From UMGS1696 sp964623635 (GTDB lineage Bacteria > Bacillota > Clostridia > Oscillospirales > CAG-272), in NCBI GenBank assembly GCA_964623635.1, contig CAZUUA010000004.1:62001-126000 (forward strand): a DNA stretch of 64,000 nucleotides, read 5' to 3'. A program made the translations under genes and the position numbers. Position 1 is the first letter of the stretch. The number at the start of each line of letters is the position of its first letter. The notes beneath the pieces were generated by a model that was not told where the DNA came from, did no database searches, and worked only from the letters and a program-made list of their open reading frames with translations. Positions 51,600 through 61,024 of this stretch are shown in pieces.

Positions 51600-51935
51600 A
51601 CGCCGATCCGTGTTTGACACCGATAAATCAAGTTAACGCTGATTCTCTTATCGATAGGTTTTCCCCACTAAAGCGATCGATGCTCTAGCGGACACAGATT
51701 TTTTACAGAAAAAAAGCCTGTTTTTTGAAAAAACTTTTGCAAAACCTATTCCTTTTCGGCGCAATTTATGATAGAATATATGAGCACCGATCGCAAATAT
51801 CTGTGCACAGTCATGTCTGTATGCGGTTGCATGGTGGACATGACGCTTACCATTCGTTCAAAACACAGCAGTGCAACCTGTTTGTGTCTTGCAAAAATTT
51901 ATTTCAACACCGGAATCACCGGTATGGAGGGTATT
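51600..51935. other. Intergenic, 336 bases, with one AACGCTGATT repeat copy
   Basis: AATCAAGTTAACGCTGATT near 51627-51645 matches the intergenic repeat core. The rest is AT-rich. A GATAGAAT-like -10 box near 51770 may serve the ferredoxin, but has no good -35 box. A reading frame joined to the ferredoxin gene upstream (from 51768) has a cysteine-rich, non-protein-like composition and is rejected as an extension. Confidence 0.4.
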
Positions 51936-52106
51936 ATGGCTTACAAAATCAATGACGATTGCATCGCTTGCGGCGCTTGTGCTGCAGAATGTCCCGTTGA
52001 AGCTATCTCTGAAAAGGATGGCAAGTACGTGATCGACGCTGACACCTGTCTGGACTGCGGCGCTTGCGCTGGTGTATGTCCTGTTGAAGCTCCTCAGGCT
52101 GAATAA
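51936..52106 (+). CDS. 2[4Fe-4S] ferredoxin
   Basis: 56 residues with two CxxCxxCxxxCP motifs: CIACGACAAECPVE (residues 9-22) and CLDCGACAGVCPVE (residues 38-51). The classic clostridial ferredoxin size. GGAGG lies directly upstream of the ATG at 51936. Carries low-potential electrons, for example to the radical SAM, Fe-S reductase and fermentation enzymes seen in this window. Confidence 0.96.
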   Translation: MAYKINDDCIACGACAAECPVEAISEKDGKYVIDADTCLDCGACAGVCPVEAPQAE

Positions 52107-52146
52107 TTCAGAGACAGAGCAAAACAGCAACACAATCGAGATTGGG

Positions 52147-52173
52147 GGGAGGATGGTTTCTCCCTCCTTTTTC
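52147..52173 (+). terminator. Weak terminator after the ferredoxin gene
   Basis: GGAGG and CCTCC pair (with one G-T extension) across a 10-base loop, followed by TTTTTC. Confidence 0.45.
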
Positions 52174-52194
52174 TTGTCATCACAGGAGGCTCCC

Positions 52195-53019
52195 ATGGAC
52201 AACGACCTGCTTCTTCCCCTACCCGGCGAACGGATCGATCCCATCAACGACGATCTGCGCCTACTCCAGAAGGTGGACGGGCTGACCTTTGGCACCGATG
52301 CGTATTTGCTCTCTGCCTTTTTACGACCTTCCCCTAAGGCAAAAGCAGCGGAGCTTGGCGGTGGTACCGGAGTGCTGTCCCTTCTGGCACTGACGAAACG
52401 TAAAATTGCCACGGTGGATGTATATGAGATCCAGCCGGAATTTGCCACGCTATGCCATCGGAACGCCATACTCAATGGGCTCGACCACCGGATGCAGGTG
52501 CTTTGTCAGGATGTGCGCCATATCCCGGCGGAAACCAGACTAGATGTGGTATACACGAATCCACCGTACATGAAGGCGGACTGCGGCAGAGAGAATGCAG
52601 TCTCTGCCATGAATATTGCCCGGCGTGAAGTACACGGGGACATCGACGATTTCTGTGATGCGGCTGATCGACTGCTGAAGCACGGCGGCACGTTTTCACT
52701 GGTGTACCGACCGGAGCGGCTATGCGATCTGTTCTGTTCCCTACGTACGCACCATATGGAGCCCAAGCGTGTGGTGCTTGTGTATCCCACTGCTGCCGAC
52801 CGACCTTGTCTGGTGCTGGTGGAAGCGAAAAAAGGTGCCGCCGGTGGAACGATGTTTGCGCCGCCCCTGTGCATTTACGATGGGACAGACAAGAAAACCT
52901 ACACGCCGGAGATGGCAAGGATCTACGCGACCGGGTCTATGGAGTTTCTCTTTCCGGGCACCCGGCGGTCACAGGAGAAAGGGGTCAACCATGCAAACGC
53001 CAATGAAGACCATCGATGA
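52195..53019 (+). CDS. tRNA1(Val) adenine methyltransferase-like protein (TrmN6/YfiC family)
   Basis: 274 residues from the ATG at 52195 (AGGAGG site). GERIDPINDDLRLLQKVDGLTFGTDAYLL is the family start, AAELGGGTGVLSLLA is the S-adenosylmethionine-binding loop, DVYEIQPEFA follows, and YTNPPYMK is the N6-adenine methyltransferase NPPY motif. Probably methylates adenosine in tRNA. Its end overlaps the rsmI start by 29 bases. Confidence 0.87.
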   Translation: MDNDLLLPLPGERIDPINDDLRLLQKVDGLTFGTDAYLLSAFLRPSPKAKAAELGGGTGVLSLLALTKRKIATVDVYEIQPEFATLCHRNAILNGLDHRMQVLCQDVRHIPAETRLDVVYTNPPYMKADCGRENAVSAMNIARREVHGDIDDFCDAADRLLKHGGTFSLVYRPERLCDLFCSLRTHHMEPKRVVLVYPTAADRPCLVLVEAKKGAAGGTMFAPPLCIYDGTDKKTYTPEMARIYATGSMEFLFPGTRRSQEKGVNHANANEDHR

Positions 53020-53893
53020 AGCGGTGGTCACCGAAAAAAATGCCGTGCTGGGTGGTACGCTGTATCTGGTAGCCACGCCCATCGGCAACCTCAGCGATCT
53101 GTCGGAGCGTGCCATCAAGGTACTGTCCGAGGTAGATTTTGTGGCCGCAGAGGACACACGGAACTCCGGTCTGCTGCTGTCCCGGCTGGGCATATCCAAA
53201 CCGTTTGTCAGCTACTTTGAGCACAACAAAAAAGAACGTGGTGAGGTCATTGCCGCGCGTCTATCGGCAGGAGAATCCTGTGCGCTGATCACCGATGCCG
53301 GTACGCCAGCCATCAGCGACCCCGGTGAAGATATCGTGAAGCTCTGCGCCGATCGTGGGATCCCGGTAACCTCCATTCCCGGTGCCTGTGCCGCCATTAC
53401 AGCCCTGACCCTCTCGGCACTGCCCACCAGACGATTCGTGTTCGAAGGCTTTCTCGCCACCAATAAAAAAGAGAGACAGGAACGGTTGACAGCCCTCTCC
53501 AAGGAAGACCGCACCATGATCCTCTACGAAGCGCCGCACCATCTGCGCCAGACACTGACAGACCTTGTGAAGGCTCTGGGAGAAGCTCGTCCCGTGACCT
53601 TATGTCGGGAGCTGACCAAGCGCAACGAAGAGCTCCACCGGACGACCCTGGGTGAAGCTGTGGCATATTATGCGGCAAACGATCCCAGAGGAGAATATGT
53701 GCTGGTGATCGGCGGCGGCACGGAGACAGCGGCTGAGGAAAGCTATCCGGCCGATGTGGGCGAACACGTGGCACAGCTGGAGCGCACCGGTATGACCCGG
53801 ATGGAAGCCATCAAAGCCTGTGCCAAGGCCCGTGGGGTCAGCAAAAATGAAATCTACAATATGGTAAATCGAAAGGAAGAGGATGCAGAATGA
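52991..53893 (+). CDS. rsmI: 16S rRNA 2'-O-methyltransferase RsmI
   Basis: 300 residues from the ATG at 52991, with AGGAGAAAGG upstream. Tetrapyrrole-methylase-like fold: LYLVATPIGNLSDLSERAIKVLSEVDFVAAEDTRNSG, YFEHNKKER, LITDAGTPAISDPGEDIV, SIPGACAAITAL and LYEAPHHL. Methylates the ribose of C1402 in 16S rRNA. The longer frame from 52769 overlaps the previous gene and is rejected. Gene order trmN6-like then rsmI is typical of Firmicutes. Confidence 0.94.
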   Translation: MQTPMKTIDEAVVTEKNAVLGGTLYLVATPIGNLSDLSERAIKVLSEVDFVAAEDTRNSGLLLSRLGISKPFVSYFEHNKKERGEVIAARLSAGESCALITDAGTPAISDPGEDIVKLCADRGIPVTSIPGACAAITALTLSALPTRRFVFEGFLATNKKERQERLTALSKEDRTMILYEAPHHLRQTLTDLVKALGEARPVTLCRELTKRNEELHRTTLGEAVAYYAANDPRGEYVLVIGGGTETAAEESYPADVGEHVAQLERTGMTRMEAIKACAKARGVSKNEIYNMVNRKEEDAE

Positions 53894-54810
53894 AGATCGG
53901 ACTGACAAGCTACAGCATGAATGCCTATATCGAACCGGGACTCATGCCGGTAACGGACGTGATGCGGTTTGCCAAGGAACAGGGAGCGGAACACATCGAG
54001 CTTGTACCCTTTGGCTTTACGCTCCACGACGACCGGACCGGCACCTTCAACGAACCGTTGCTGGAAGAGATCCGCGGCCTGTCCCAAGAGCTGGAGCTGC
54101 CTCTGTCCAACTATGCGGTGCTGGGAGACCTGCTGAAGCCGGCTGTGGCAGACCGAGAAGCAGAGGTGGAACGGTTGAAGCGGCATATCGATGTGGCTGC
54201 CAAGCTGGGACTGTCCTTCATGCGCCACGACGTTTCTTCCTTCCGCAGACCGCTGAAATCCAACACGCCTCAGGCCTTTGAGGAAGCGTTCCCCATCTGT
54301 GTGGACACATGCCGTCAGCTTTCCGAATATGCGGAGCAGTACGGGATCACCACGCTGGTGGAAAACCATGGGTTCTTTGTCAACGGCTCTGACCGGTTGA
54401 TCCGGCTGATGGAAGCGGTAAAACGGGACAATTTCGGGATGCTGTTGGACACCGGTAACTTTTCCTGCGTGGATGAAAACACCGTGGTAGCTGTACAGAA
54501 GTGCGCACCCTACGCCAAGATGGTACACCTGAAGGACTTCTACATTCGTCCTGCGGCAAGCCTGACAGGTGTCGGTGGATTGTTCCGTTGTGACGCTGGC
54601 AGCTGGTTCTCCACCAACTCCGGTCTGTCTATGCTCCGAGGTTCCATTTTAGCGCAGGGGGATCTGGACGTTTGGACCTCTCTGCGGCTGATCCGGGAAA
54701 GCGGCTACAACGGCTATGTGTCTGTAGAATTTGAAGGCATGGAAGACGGCAAGCTGGGCAGCATCTACGGTATGGAGGCTGCACGGTACATCTTAAATTC
54801 CATAAAATAA
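53890..54810 (+). CDS. Sugar phosphate isomerase/epimerase (TIM barrel)
   Basis: 306 residues; its ATG overlaps the rsmI stop by four bases. GLTSYSMNAY starts the barrel, and metal and active-site segments are EHIELVPFGF, MRHDVSSF, TTLVENHGFF (Glu and His), LLDTGNF, MVHLKDFYIRP and YVSVEFEGMED. Xylose-isomerase-like epimerase of unknown sugar. It directly precedes the sulfatase, so the two may act on the same sulfated or desulfated sugar. Confidence 0.83.
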   Translation: MKIGLTSYSMNAYIEPGLMPVTDVMRFAKEQGAEHIELVPFGFTLHDDRTGTFNEPLLEEIRGLSQELELPLSNYAVLGDLLKPAVADREAEVERLKRHIDVAAKLGLSFMRHDVSSFRRPLKSNTPQAFEEAFPICVDTCRQLSEYAEQYGITTLVENHGFFVNGSDRLIRLMEAVKRDNFGMLLDTGNFSCVDENTVVAVQKCAPYAKMVHLKDFYIRPAASLTGVGGLFRCDAGSWFSTNSGLSMLRGSILAQGDLDVWTSLRLIRESGYNGYVSVEFEGMEDGKLGSIYGMEAARYILNSIK

Positions 54811-54849
54811 GGCTTCATTTGATTCTCATATATGTTGGAGGATACGATC

Positions 54850-56199
54850 ATGTCAAAACCCAATGTACTATTTATTCTTTGCGACCAGCTGCGGTACGAC
54901 TCTGTGGGATACGCCGGGATCCGTCCGGTACAGACACCCAACATGGACAGACTGGCCTCCGAAGGGCTTGCCTTCCACAATGCGTACACGCCGCTGCCGG
55001 TCTGCGCACCTGCCCGTCAAGCCATGCTGACCGGTGCACAGCCGGATTCCATCGGTGCCCTGTTCAACTACAATTTCATAAAGACCAATGGGGCCGATCC
55101 GGCAAGACCCACCTGGGTATCGTCTCTGAAAAATGCCGGATACCGCTGCGGTTTCGCCGGACACTGGGACGCCTCGCCTTTGGGCAACGAACGGGATTTC
55201 GGCTATGAGACCATCTTTGACAACGGCGGCTATGCCAAGGAGATCGGCGAAAAATACGGCGCCATCGAGTACCGGAACAGCTGGTTCGGCTGTACAAATC
55301 CCCTGTCGTGGGAGGACACCAAGACCTACCGGATCTGTCAGGCTGCCATGAACTTTATCGAGGATTGTGGAGACACGCCTTGGCACGCCTGGGTGGACAT
55401 CACCGATCCGCACCTGCCCTGCCGTCCGTCGGAGCCCTTTGCTTCTATGTACAAGGCAGAGGACATGGAACCGTGGCCGGGCTTTGGGGATCCGCTGGAG
55501 AACAAGCCGTACATCCAGAAAAAGCAGCTGGAAAACTGGCACCTTGTCGGCAAGACCTGGGAAGAGTTTGCGCCTACGGTGGCACGGTACTACGCCATGA
55601 TCACCCAGACCGACGCTTCTATCGGACGAATTTTGGATATGCTGCGGGAACGTGGGCAGCTGGACAACACGCTGGTGATCCTGACGGCCGACCATGGGGA
55701 CACCTGCGGCGATCACGGCATGATGGACAAGCACTACATCCTGTACGACTGCGTGACCCACATTCCCATGATCGTGCGATATCCGGCGCTGGGACAAGGG
55801 GAAATCCACAAGTTCGCCTGCCAGTGTCTGGATCTGGCGCCCACCATTGAAGATATCTGCGGCGTGACCACGGACTTCCCCCGGCATGGTCGTTCGGTAC
55901 GGGCCTACCTCGATGGCAGCGATACCCCGGACTATGCGGTGTTCACCTCCAACGGACAGCAGTTTGGTCTGTTCACCCAGCGTGGTATCCGGACAGAAAA
56001 GTACAAATACATCTGGAACCTGACCGATGTGGATGAGTTCTACGACCTGGTAGCCGATCCCGGTGAGAAGGTGAACTTGGCTGCAGATCCGGCATACCAT
56101 GATATCATGGCCGAGCTTGGAAAGACGATGTTTGCCGAGCTGCAGCGGCGTGGAGATCCCTTTGCCAACGGTTGGGTCGGCTGGCAGGTAGGCTGCTAA
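54850..56199 (+). CDS. Sulfatase (formylglycine type, cytoplasmic)
   Basis: 449 residues from MSKPNVLFILCDQLRYDS at 54850 (GGAGG site). The maturation motif CxPxR is CAPAR, with Cys52 expected to become formylglycine by an anaerobic radical-SAM maturase. Metal residues lie in FILCDQLRYD and in ILTADHGDTCGDHG. Hydrolyses a sulfate ester. No signal peptide is seen, so it should act inside the cell on an imported sulfated compound. It follows the epimerase gene after 39 bases. No maturase of normal length is visible in the window. Confidence 0.88.
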   Translation: MSKPNVLFILCDQLRYDSVGYAGIRPVQTPNMDRLASEGLAFHNAYTPLPVCAPARQAMLTGAQPDSIGALFNYNFIKTNGADPARPTWVSSLKNAGYRCGFAGHWDASPLGNERDFGYETIFDNGGYAKEIGEKYGAIEYRNSWFGCTNPLSWEDTKTYRICQAAMNFIEDCGDTPWHAWVDITDPHLPCRPSEPFASMYKAEDMEPWPGFGDPLENKPYIQKKQLENWHLVGKTWEEFAPTVARYYAMITQTDASIGRILDMLRERGQLDNTLVILTADHGDTCGDHGMMDKHYILYDCVTHIPMIVRYPALGQGEIHKFACQCLDLAPTIEDICGVTTDFPRHGRSVRAYLDGSDTPDYAVFTSNGQQFGLFTQRGIRTEKYKYIWNLTDVDEFYDLVADPGEKVNLAADPAYHDIMAELGKTMFAELQRRGDPFANGWVGWQVGC

Positions 56200-56334
56200 A
56201 CAACCGGACGCCGGGAAGAGAAACCCAATTTTATTGCAGCTTTTTGAACAGGATTTGTTCATATTCAGTATTTTTGCTTATAAACGACACAGAAAAGCGC
56301 AAGATTAACGTGGAAACTGCATAGCAAATGCGCC

Positions 56335-56363
56335 TTGTAAATCGGGCGTTTTTCTGTTATAAT
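56335..56363 (+). promoter_or_regulatory. Sigma-A promoter of nagA-metG-tatD
   Basis: TTGTAA at 56335-56340, 17 bases, TATAAT at 56358-56363. The 56200-56334 part of the gap shows nothing else recognisable. Confidence 0.7.
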
Positions 56364-56431
56364 ATGTATATGGTGCCTGGACGTTCCTGGGTGCCATCAT
56401 TTCAAAAACAAGGAAAGGACGATGTAGTCAG

Positions 56432-57595
56432 ATGAAGGTACTCTTTTGTGGCGGCATGGTGTATAATTCCGATGTCCGTCAGTTTCAGAAGGCAGATATT
56501 CTTACGGAAGACGGCGTGATCACTGCGGTCCTGTCTTCGATCCCTGCGACCGACACTGCGACGGATGTCGAGATCGTGGATTGCACTGGCAAATACATCC
56601 TTCCCGGACTGGTGGATGTGCATACCCATGGTCGGGCTGGATTCGATTTTAACGAGATTGACGAGGCGGCTGTCATGTCCATGCGACAGGCCTATGCGAA
56701 GGCAGGTACCACCACCATCATGGCTACCCTCGCTTCTGCCACGCCGGAGGAGCTGACCCACTCCATGGCCGTGCTGGCCGGTCAAAGAGATGTACGCCCC
56801 GGTATGACCACCATCGCCGGTATCCATCTGGAAGGCCGCTATCTCAACCCCGGCAAGCGTGGCGCCCATGCTCCCCAGCTTTTGGCACCGCTGGATCCCG
56901 ATGAGCTGAACAGCTATATCGACAAAATGCTGCCGCTGCCGGTGCATATCTCGGCGGCTGTGGAAATGGAAAACGGTGACGCATTCGTGAAGGCTGCCGT
57001 TTCCCGTGGTGCGACTGTGGCTATGGTACACAGCGATGCCACCTATGCCCAGACCCGTCATGCGGTGGAAATGGGCGTGCGTTCCTTCTCCCATACGTTC
57101 AATGCCATGAAGGCTGTACATCACAGAGAACCCGGCAATGCGGTGGGCTCCCTGCTCTCCGACGAATGCTGGTCGGAATTCATTTGTGACGGTGAGCATT
57201 TGCATCCGGCGATCGTGAAGATGGCGTCCCGGTGCAAGCCTGCGGACAAGTTCATGCTGGTGACCGACTCCATGGCGGCGGCCGGCTGTGCCGATGGAGA
57301 ATATGCCATTGCCGGGCTGCCGGTGTTTGTGAAAAACGGTCGTGCCGTCAACGAAGAAGGTGCCCTTGCCGGCAGTACGCTGGATCTGTTCCGTGCCGTA
57401 TGCAACACCATGGATTTCTGTGACCTGCCGCTGGAAGCCGTGATCCCCTTTGCCACGTCCAATCCGGCCGATATGCTGGGCATTGCGGACACCTGCGGTC
57501 GGATCCTGCCCGGTCATCGTGCCGACTTTATCCTGATAAACGACAAAACACAGCCGGTGATCGACACCGTATGGTGTGCGGCCGCTCGTGTTTGA
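56432..57595 (+). CDS. nagA: N-acetylglucosamine-6-phosphate deacetylase
   Basis: 387 residues. Amidohydrolase barrel with DVHTHGRAGFDF (HxH), the family-typical TTTIMATLAS, GIHLEGRYLNPGKRGAH (metal glutamate), VHSDATYAQ, SHTFNAMKAVHHREPG, and a VTDSMAAAG block with the catalytic aspartate. Removes acetate from GlcNAc-6-P in amino-sugar use or wall recycling. The ribosome site AAGGAAAGG lies upstream. No nagB is visible nearby. Confidence 0.93.
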   Translation: MKVLFCGGMVYNSDVRQFQKADILTEDGVITAVLSSIPATDTATDVEIVDCTGKYILPGLVDVHTHGRAGFDFNEIDEAAVMSMRQAYAKAGTTTIMATLASATPEELTHSMAVLAGQRDVRPGMTTIAGIHLEGRYLNPGKRGAHAPQLLAPLDPDELNSYIDKMLPLPVHISAAVEMENGDAFVKAAVSRGATVAMVHSDATYAQTRHAVEMGVRSFSHTFNAMKAVHHREPGNAVGSLLSDECWSEFICDGEHLHPAIVKMASRCKPADKFMLVTDSMAAAGCADGEYAIAGLPVFVKNGRAVNEEGALAGSTLDLFRAVCNTMDFCDLPLEAVIPFATSNPADMLGIADTCGRILPGHRADFILINDKTQPVIDTVWCAAARV

Positions 57596-57624
57596 TACAC
57601 CGATTTAACGATTAGGAGAACATC

Positions 57625-59580
57625 ATGTCTGAGAAATTTTATATAACCACTGCCATTGCCTATGCCTCCTCCAAGCCCCACTTTGGAAACGTGTATGAGA
57701 TCATCATGACCGATGCCGTGGCACGATACAAGAGACAGCGTGGCTACGACGTATTTTTCTGCACCGGTACCGATGAGCACGGGCAGAAGATCGAAGCCAA
57801 GGCAGCGGACGCCGGGATCACGCCCAAGGAATATGTAGACAACATCGCCGGGCAGATCAAGGAAGTCTGGGGCGCTTTAGGTTCCAGCCACGACAAATTC
57901 ATCCGTACCACCGATGATTACCACGAAACCGCCATCCAGCACATTTTCCAGAAGCTGTATGACCAGGGAGACATTTACAAGGACGAGTACGAAGGCTGGT
58001 ACTGCACACCCTGTGAATCCTTCTTCACCGATACCCAGCTGGTGGACGGCAAGTGCCCCGACTGTGGCCGTGAGGTGCAGAAGGCCAAGGAAGAAGCCTA
58101 CTTCTTCAAGATGAGCAAGTACGCCGATTGGCTGCTGGAGTACATGGAGTCCCACCCCGGCTTTATCGAACCGGAGGCACGCCAGAAGGAAATGATCAAC
58201 AACTTCCTGAAGCCCGGTCTGCAGGATCTGTGTATCTCCCGTTCCAACTTCAAGTGGGGCATTCCCGTTCCCTTTGATCCCAAGCACATCACCTATGTGT
58301 GGCTGGATGCCCTGTGCAACTACATCACGGCGCTGGGCTACGACCCTGCCAACGAGGTACAGCCGGAGACCTTCCAGAAGTATTGGCCGGCAGACGTACA
58401 CGTGATCGGCAAGGACATCATGCGGTTCCACTCCATTTACTGGATCATCTTCCTGAAGGCACTGGATCTGCCGCTGCCCAAGAAGATCTTTGGTCACCCC
58501 TGGTTCAACTTTGGTATGGACAAAATGTCCAAGTCCCGTGGCAACGTGATCTATGCGGATGAGCTTGCCAAGCGCTTCTCCGTGGACGGCGTGCGGTACT
58601 ATGCCCTGTCGGAGATGCCCTACCTGAACGACGGCTCCATCACCTACGAAGGCGTCATCGGTCGGTACAACACGGACCTTGCCAACAACCTTGGCAACTT
58701 AGTCAACCGTACAGTCGCTATGACGAAGAAATATTTTGACGGCGTGATCCCCGCACCCGGTGCTGAGGAAGGTACCGATGGGGAACTGAAGGCCGCTTGT
58801 GCCAAGGCTGTGGCAGATTTCTGCGACAACATGGACACCTTCCACATTGCGGATGCCTGCGCCGATGTGTTCACCATGCTGCGGCGTGCCAACAAGTATA
58901 TCGATGAGACAACGCCCTGGAGCCTTGCCAAGTCCGAAGAAAACCGTGGTCGGCTGGGGACGGTGCTGTACAACCTGTTGGAATGCATCCGGATCGGCGG
59001 CGTGCTGTTGACCTCGTTGATGCCCCAGACTGCCGATTCCATCTTTGCCCAGATCGGCTCGGACGTGCGTTCCTTTGATTCCGCTCTGACCTTTGGTGGT
59101 CTGGTAGCCGGCAACACCGTAGGCGAAGCTGTGCCGCTGTTCTCCCGGATCGACGAAGAAAAGATGCTGGCTGAGATCCAGGCTGAAAAAGAAGCCAAGG
59201 CTGCAGAAGCAGCAGCAAAGGCAGCAGCTGAAGCACCGGTGGAAAAGCCCGAAGGCTGTGCCCTGATCGGCATTGAAGATTTTATGAATGTAGAACTGCG
59301 GACCGCAAAGATCCTGGCCTGCGAAAAGGTACCAAAGGCAAAGAAGCTCTTAAAGCTGCAGATCGATCTAGGCTACGAACAGCGGCAGGTTGTCTCTGGG
59401 ATTGCCAAGTGGTATCAGCCGGAGGATCTGGTCGGTAAGAAGATCATCGTGGTGGCCAACCTGAAGCCGGCGGTGCTGTGTGGGATCGAATCCAACGGTA
59501 TGATCCTGGCCTCCGGGGAAGACACGGTGCGTGTGGTATTCTTAGATCCGGAAACGCCTCTGGGCGAACGGGTACGGTAA
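57625..59580 (+). CDS. metG: Methionyl-tRNA synthetase
   Basis: 651 residues. Class I catalytic core with YASSKPHFGNVYE (HIGH-type site), a zinc knuckle CTPCESFF...KCPDCGREV, and DKMSKSRGNV (KMSKS loop near residue 300). An anticodon-binding helical domain follows, then an alanine/lysine-rich linker (about 515-545) and a C-terminal EMAP-type tRNA-binding domain (DFMNVELRTAKILACEKVP). Charges tRNA-Met. Gap to nagA is 29 bases, too short for a T-box. TatD follows 3 bases later. Confidence 0.97.
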   Translation: MSEKFYITTAIAYASSKPHFGNVYEIIMTDAVARYKRQRGYDVFFCTGTDEHGQKIEAKAADAGITPKEYVDNIAGQIKEVWGALGSSHDKFIRTTDDYHETAIQHIFQKLYDQGDIYKDEYEGWYCTPCESFFTDTQLVDGKCPDCGREVQKAKEEAYFFKMSKYADWLLEYMESHPGFIEPEARQKEMINNFLKPGLQDLCISRSNFKWGIPVPFDPKHITYVWLDALCNYITALGYDPANEVQPETFQKYWPADVHVIGKDIMRFHSIYWIIFLKALDLPLPKKIFGHPWFNFGMDKMSKSRGNVIYADELAKRFSVDGVRYYALSEMPYLNDGSITYEGVIGRYNTDLANNLGNLVNRTVAMTKKYFDGVIPAPGAEEGTDGELKAACAKAVADFCDNMDTFHIADACADVFTMLRRANKYIDETTPWSLAKSEENRGRLGTVLYNLLECIRIGGVLLTSLMPQTADSIFAQIGSDVRSFDSALTFGGLVAGNTVGEAVPLFSRIDEEKMLAEIQAEKEAKAAEAAAKAAAEAPVEKPEGCALIGIEDFMNVELRTAKILACEKVPKAKKLLKLQIDLGYEQRQVVSGIAKWYQPEDLVGKKIIVVANLKPAVLCGIESNGMILASGEDTVRVVFLDPETPLGERVR

Positions 59581-59583
59581 GCG

Positions 59584-60387
59584 ATGCCGTTCTTTGATTC
59601 CCATGCCCACTACGACGACAGACGATTCCGGGACGAATTTTCCGGTGGTGTGGACGGGGCGCTTGCCTACGTCTACACCCAGGGCGTGACCCGGATCTGT
59701 GATGTAGGCGCCAGTCTCCGTTCGTCTAAAGCGGCGCTGGCTCTGGCAGAAGCATACCACGGCAAGGACGGGTATCCGACTTTGTTTGCCGCTGTGGGGA
59801 TCCATCCCTGTGACGGTTTGGAGATCCCACCGGACGAAGAGTCAGCGGCACTGGATGCGGTACGACAGCTGTCTACCCATCCGTATGCCGTGGCCATTGG
59901 GGAGATCGGACTGGACTACCACTGGGACGAGGAGCAGCACGATCGACAAAAGAAGCTGTTCGACCTGCAGCTTTCCTTGGCAGAAGCGGTGGGTCTGCCG
60001 GTGATCATCCACGACCGAGATGCCCACGGAGACACCTTTGACATTCTCTCTGCCCATCCCCGTGTGACCGGGATCCTGCACAGCTACAGCGGCAGTCCGG
60101 AAATGGCAAGGCAGCTTTGCGACCGTGGCTGGTATCTGTCCTTCTCCGGGCCTGTGACCTACAAAAATGCCGCCAAGGTGAAAGCGTCCTGTGCCATCGT
60201 ACCGGACGAACAGCTACTGATCGAGACGGATGCACCCTATCTGCCGCCGGTACCCCATCGTGGAGAGATGAACCACTCTGGATTTTTATGCCACACAGCC
60301 GCTGTCATGGCAGAGCTGCGTGGTACGACCATCGAGGAGATCACGGACCTGACCTATCGAAACGCCTGCCGATGCTTTGGGCTGTGA
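59584..60387 (+). CDS. tatD: TatD-family deoxyribonuclease
   Basis: 267 residues. FFDSHAHYDDRRF supplies the HxH metal pair, with GEIGLDYHWDE (glutamate), PVIIHDRDAHGDT, GILHSYSGSPEMARQL and IETDAPYLPPVPHRG as further barrel motifs. Metal-dependent 3'-5' exonuclease. Encoded 3 bases after metG, the classical Firmicute arrangement. Confidence 0.94.
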   Translation: MPFFDSHAHYDDRRFRDEFSGGVDGALAYVYTQGVTRICDVGASLRSSKAALALAEAYHGKDGYPTLFAAVGIHPCDGLEIPPDEESAALDAVRQLSTHPYAVAIGEIGLDYHWDEEQHDRQKKLFDLQLSLAEAVGLPVIIHDRDAHGDTFDILSAHPRVTGILHSYSGSPEMARQLCDRGWYLSFSGPVTYKNAAKVKASCAIVPDEQLLIETDAPYLPPVPHRGEMNHSGFLCHTAAVMAELRGTTIEEITDLTYRNACRCFGL

Positions 60388-60423
60388 TCTTCCATTAAAA
60401 TTTCGACAAAAAGAAGGCTTGAC

Positions 60424-61017
60424 ATGGTTATAACTTACGTCATCAAAAACAGTTTATACTGCAATCTGACCAACCATTGTACCAACCGATGCGATTTCTG
60501 TATCCGGGATCACGGTACCGGTGTGTACGCCAGCTTGGTGCTTGAAAAGGAACCAACGCTGGAGGAGATCATCAGCGATGTACTGTCACAAAATCTGAAT
60601 AAATACAAGGAAATCGTGTTCTGCGGGTACGGCGAGCCCTGTTGTCGTCTGTACGATATGCTGGAGGTCTGCAAGCGGATCCGGGAGGTTTCCGACACGC
60701 CTATTCGGGTGAACACCAACGGACACGCTTCCCTGATCTTAGGCGAAGATACGGCACCGGCCTTTAAGGGTCTGGTGGACTGCGTTTCCATCAGTATGAA
60801 TGCAGCAGACCCGGATACCTACTACAAAATTTGTCACCCGAAATTCGGCGAGGACACCTACATGGGGATCATGAAATTTGCCCGAGAGATCGTGAAATAT
60901 GTGCCCAATGTGGTCATGACCGTGGTAGAAGGCACGATCCCACCGGATGACATCGAACGCTGTCGTGCCATCGCAGAAGGACTGGGTGCCACTTTCCGGC
61001 TACGAGAATATATGTGA
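60424..61017 (+). CDS. TatD-associated radical SAM protein
   Basis: 197 residues. CTNRCDFCIRD (CxxxCxxC) binds the radical cluster, and GYGEPCCRLYDM replaces the GGEP motif; INVNTNGHA-type RVNTNGHASLI follows. It is a short, core-only radical SAM protein of the kind known to be encoded beside tatD; its reaction is unknown. It is 36 bases after tatD and 7 bases before the NUDIX gene. Confidence 0.85.
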   Translation: MVITYVIKNSLYCNLTNHCTNRCDFCIRDHGTGVYASLVLEKEPTLEEIISDVLSQNLNKYKEIVFCGYGEPCCRLYDMLEVCKRIREVSDTPIRVNTNGHASLILGEDTAPAFKGLVDCVSISMNAADPDTYYKICHPKFGEDTYMGIMKFAREIVKYVPNVVMTVVEGTIPPDDIERCRAIAEGLGATFRLREYM

Positions 61018-61024
61018 GGTTGCC

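Noticed and set aside
51768..51935. N-terminal extension of the ferredoxin
   Set aside because: The in-frame extension is not ferredoxin-like, and a strong GGAGG directly precedes the ATG at 51936, giving a 56-residue protein of standard size.
57596..57624. T-box or SAM riboswitch before metG
   Set aside because: Only 29 bases separate nagA and metG, and no specifier stem, T-box sequence or terminator is present there.
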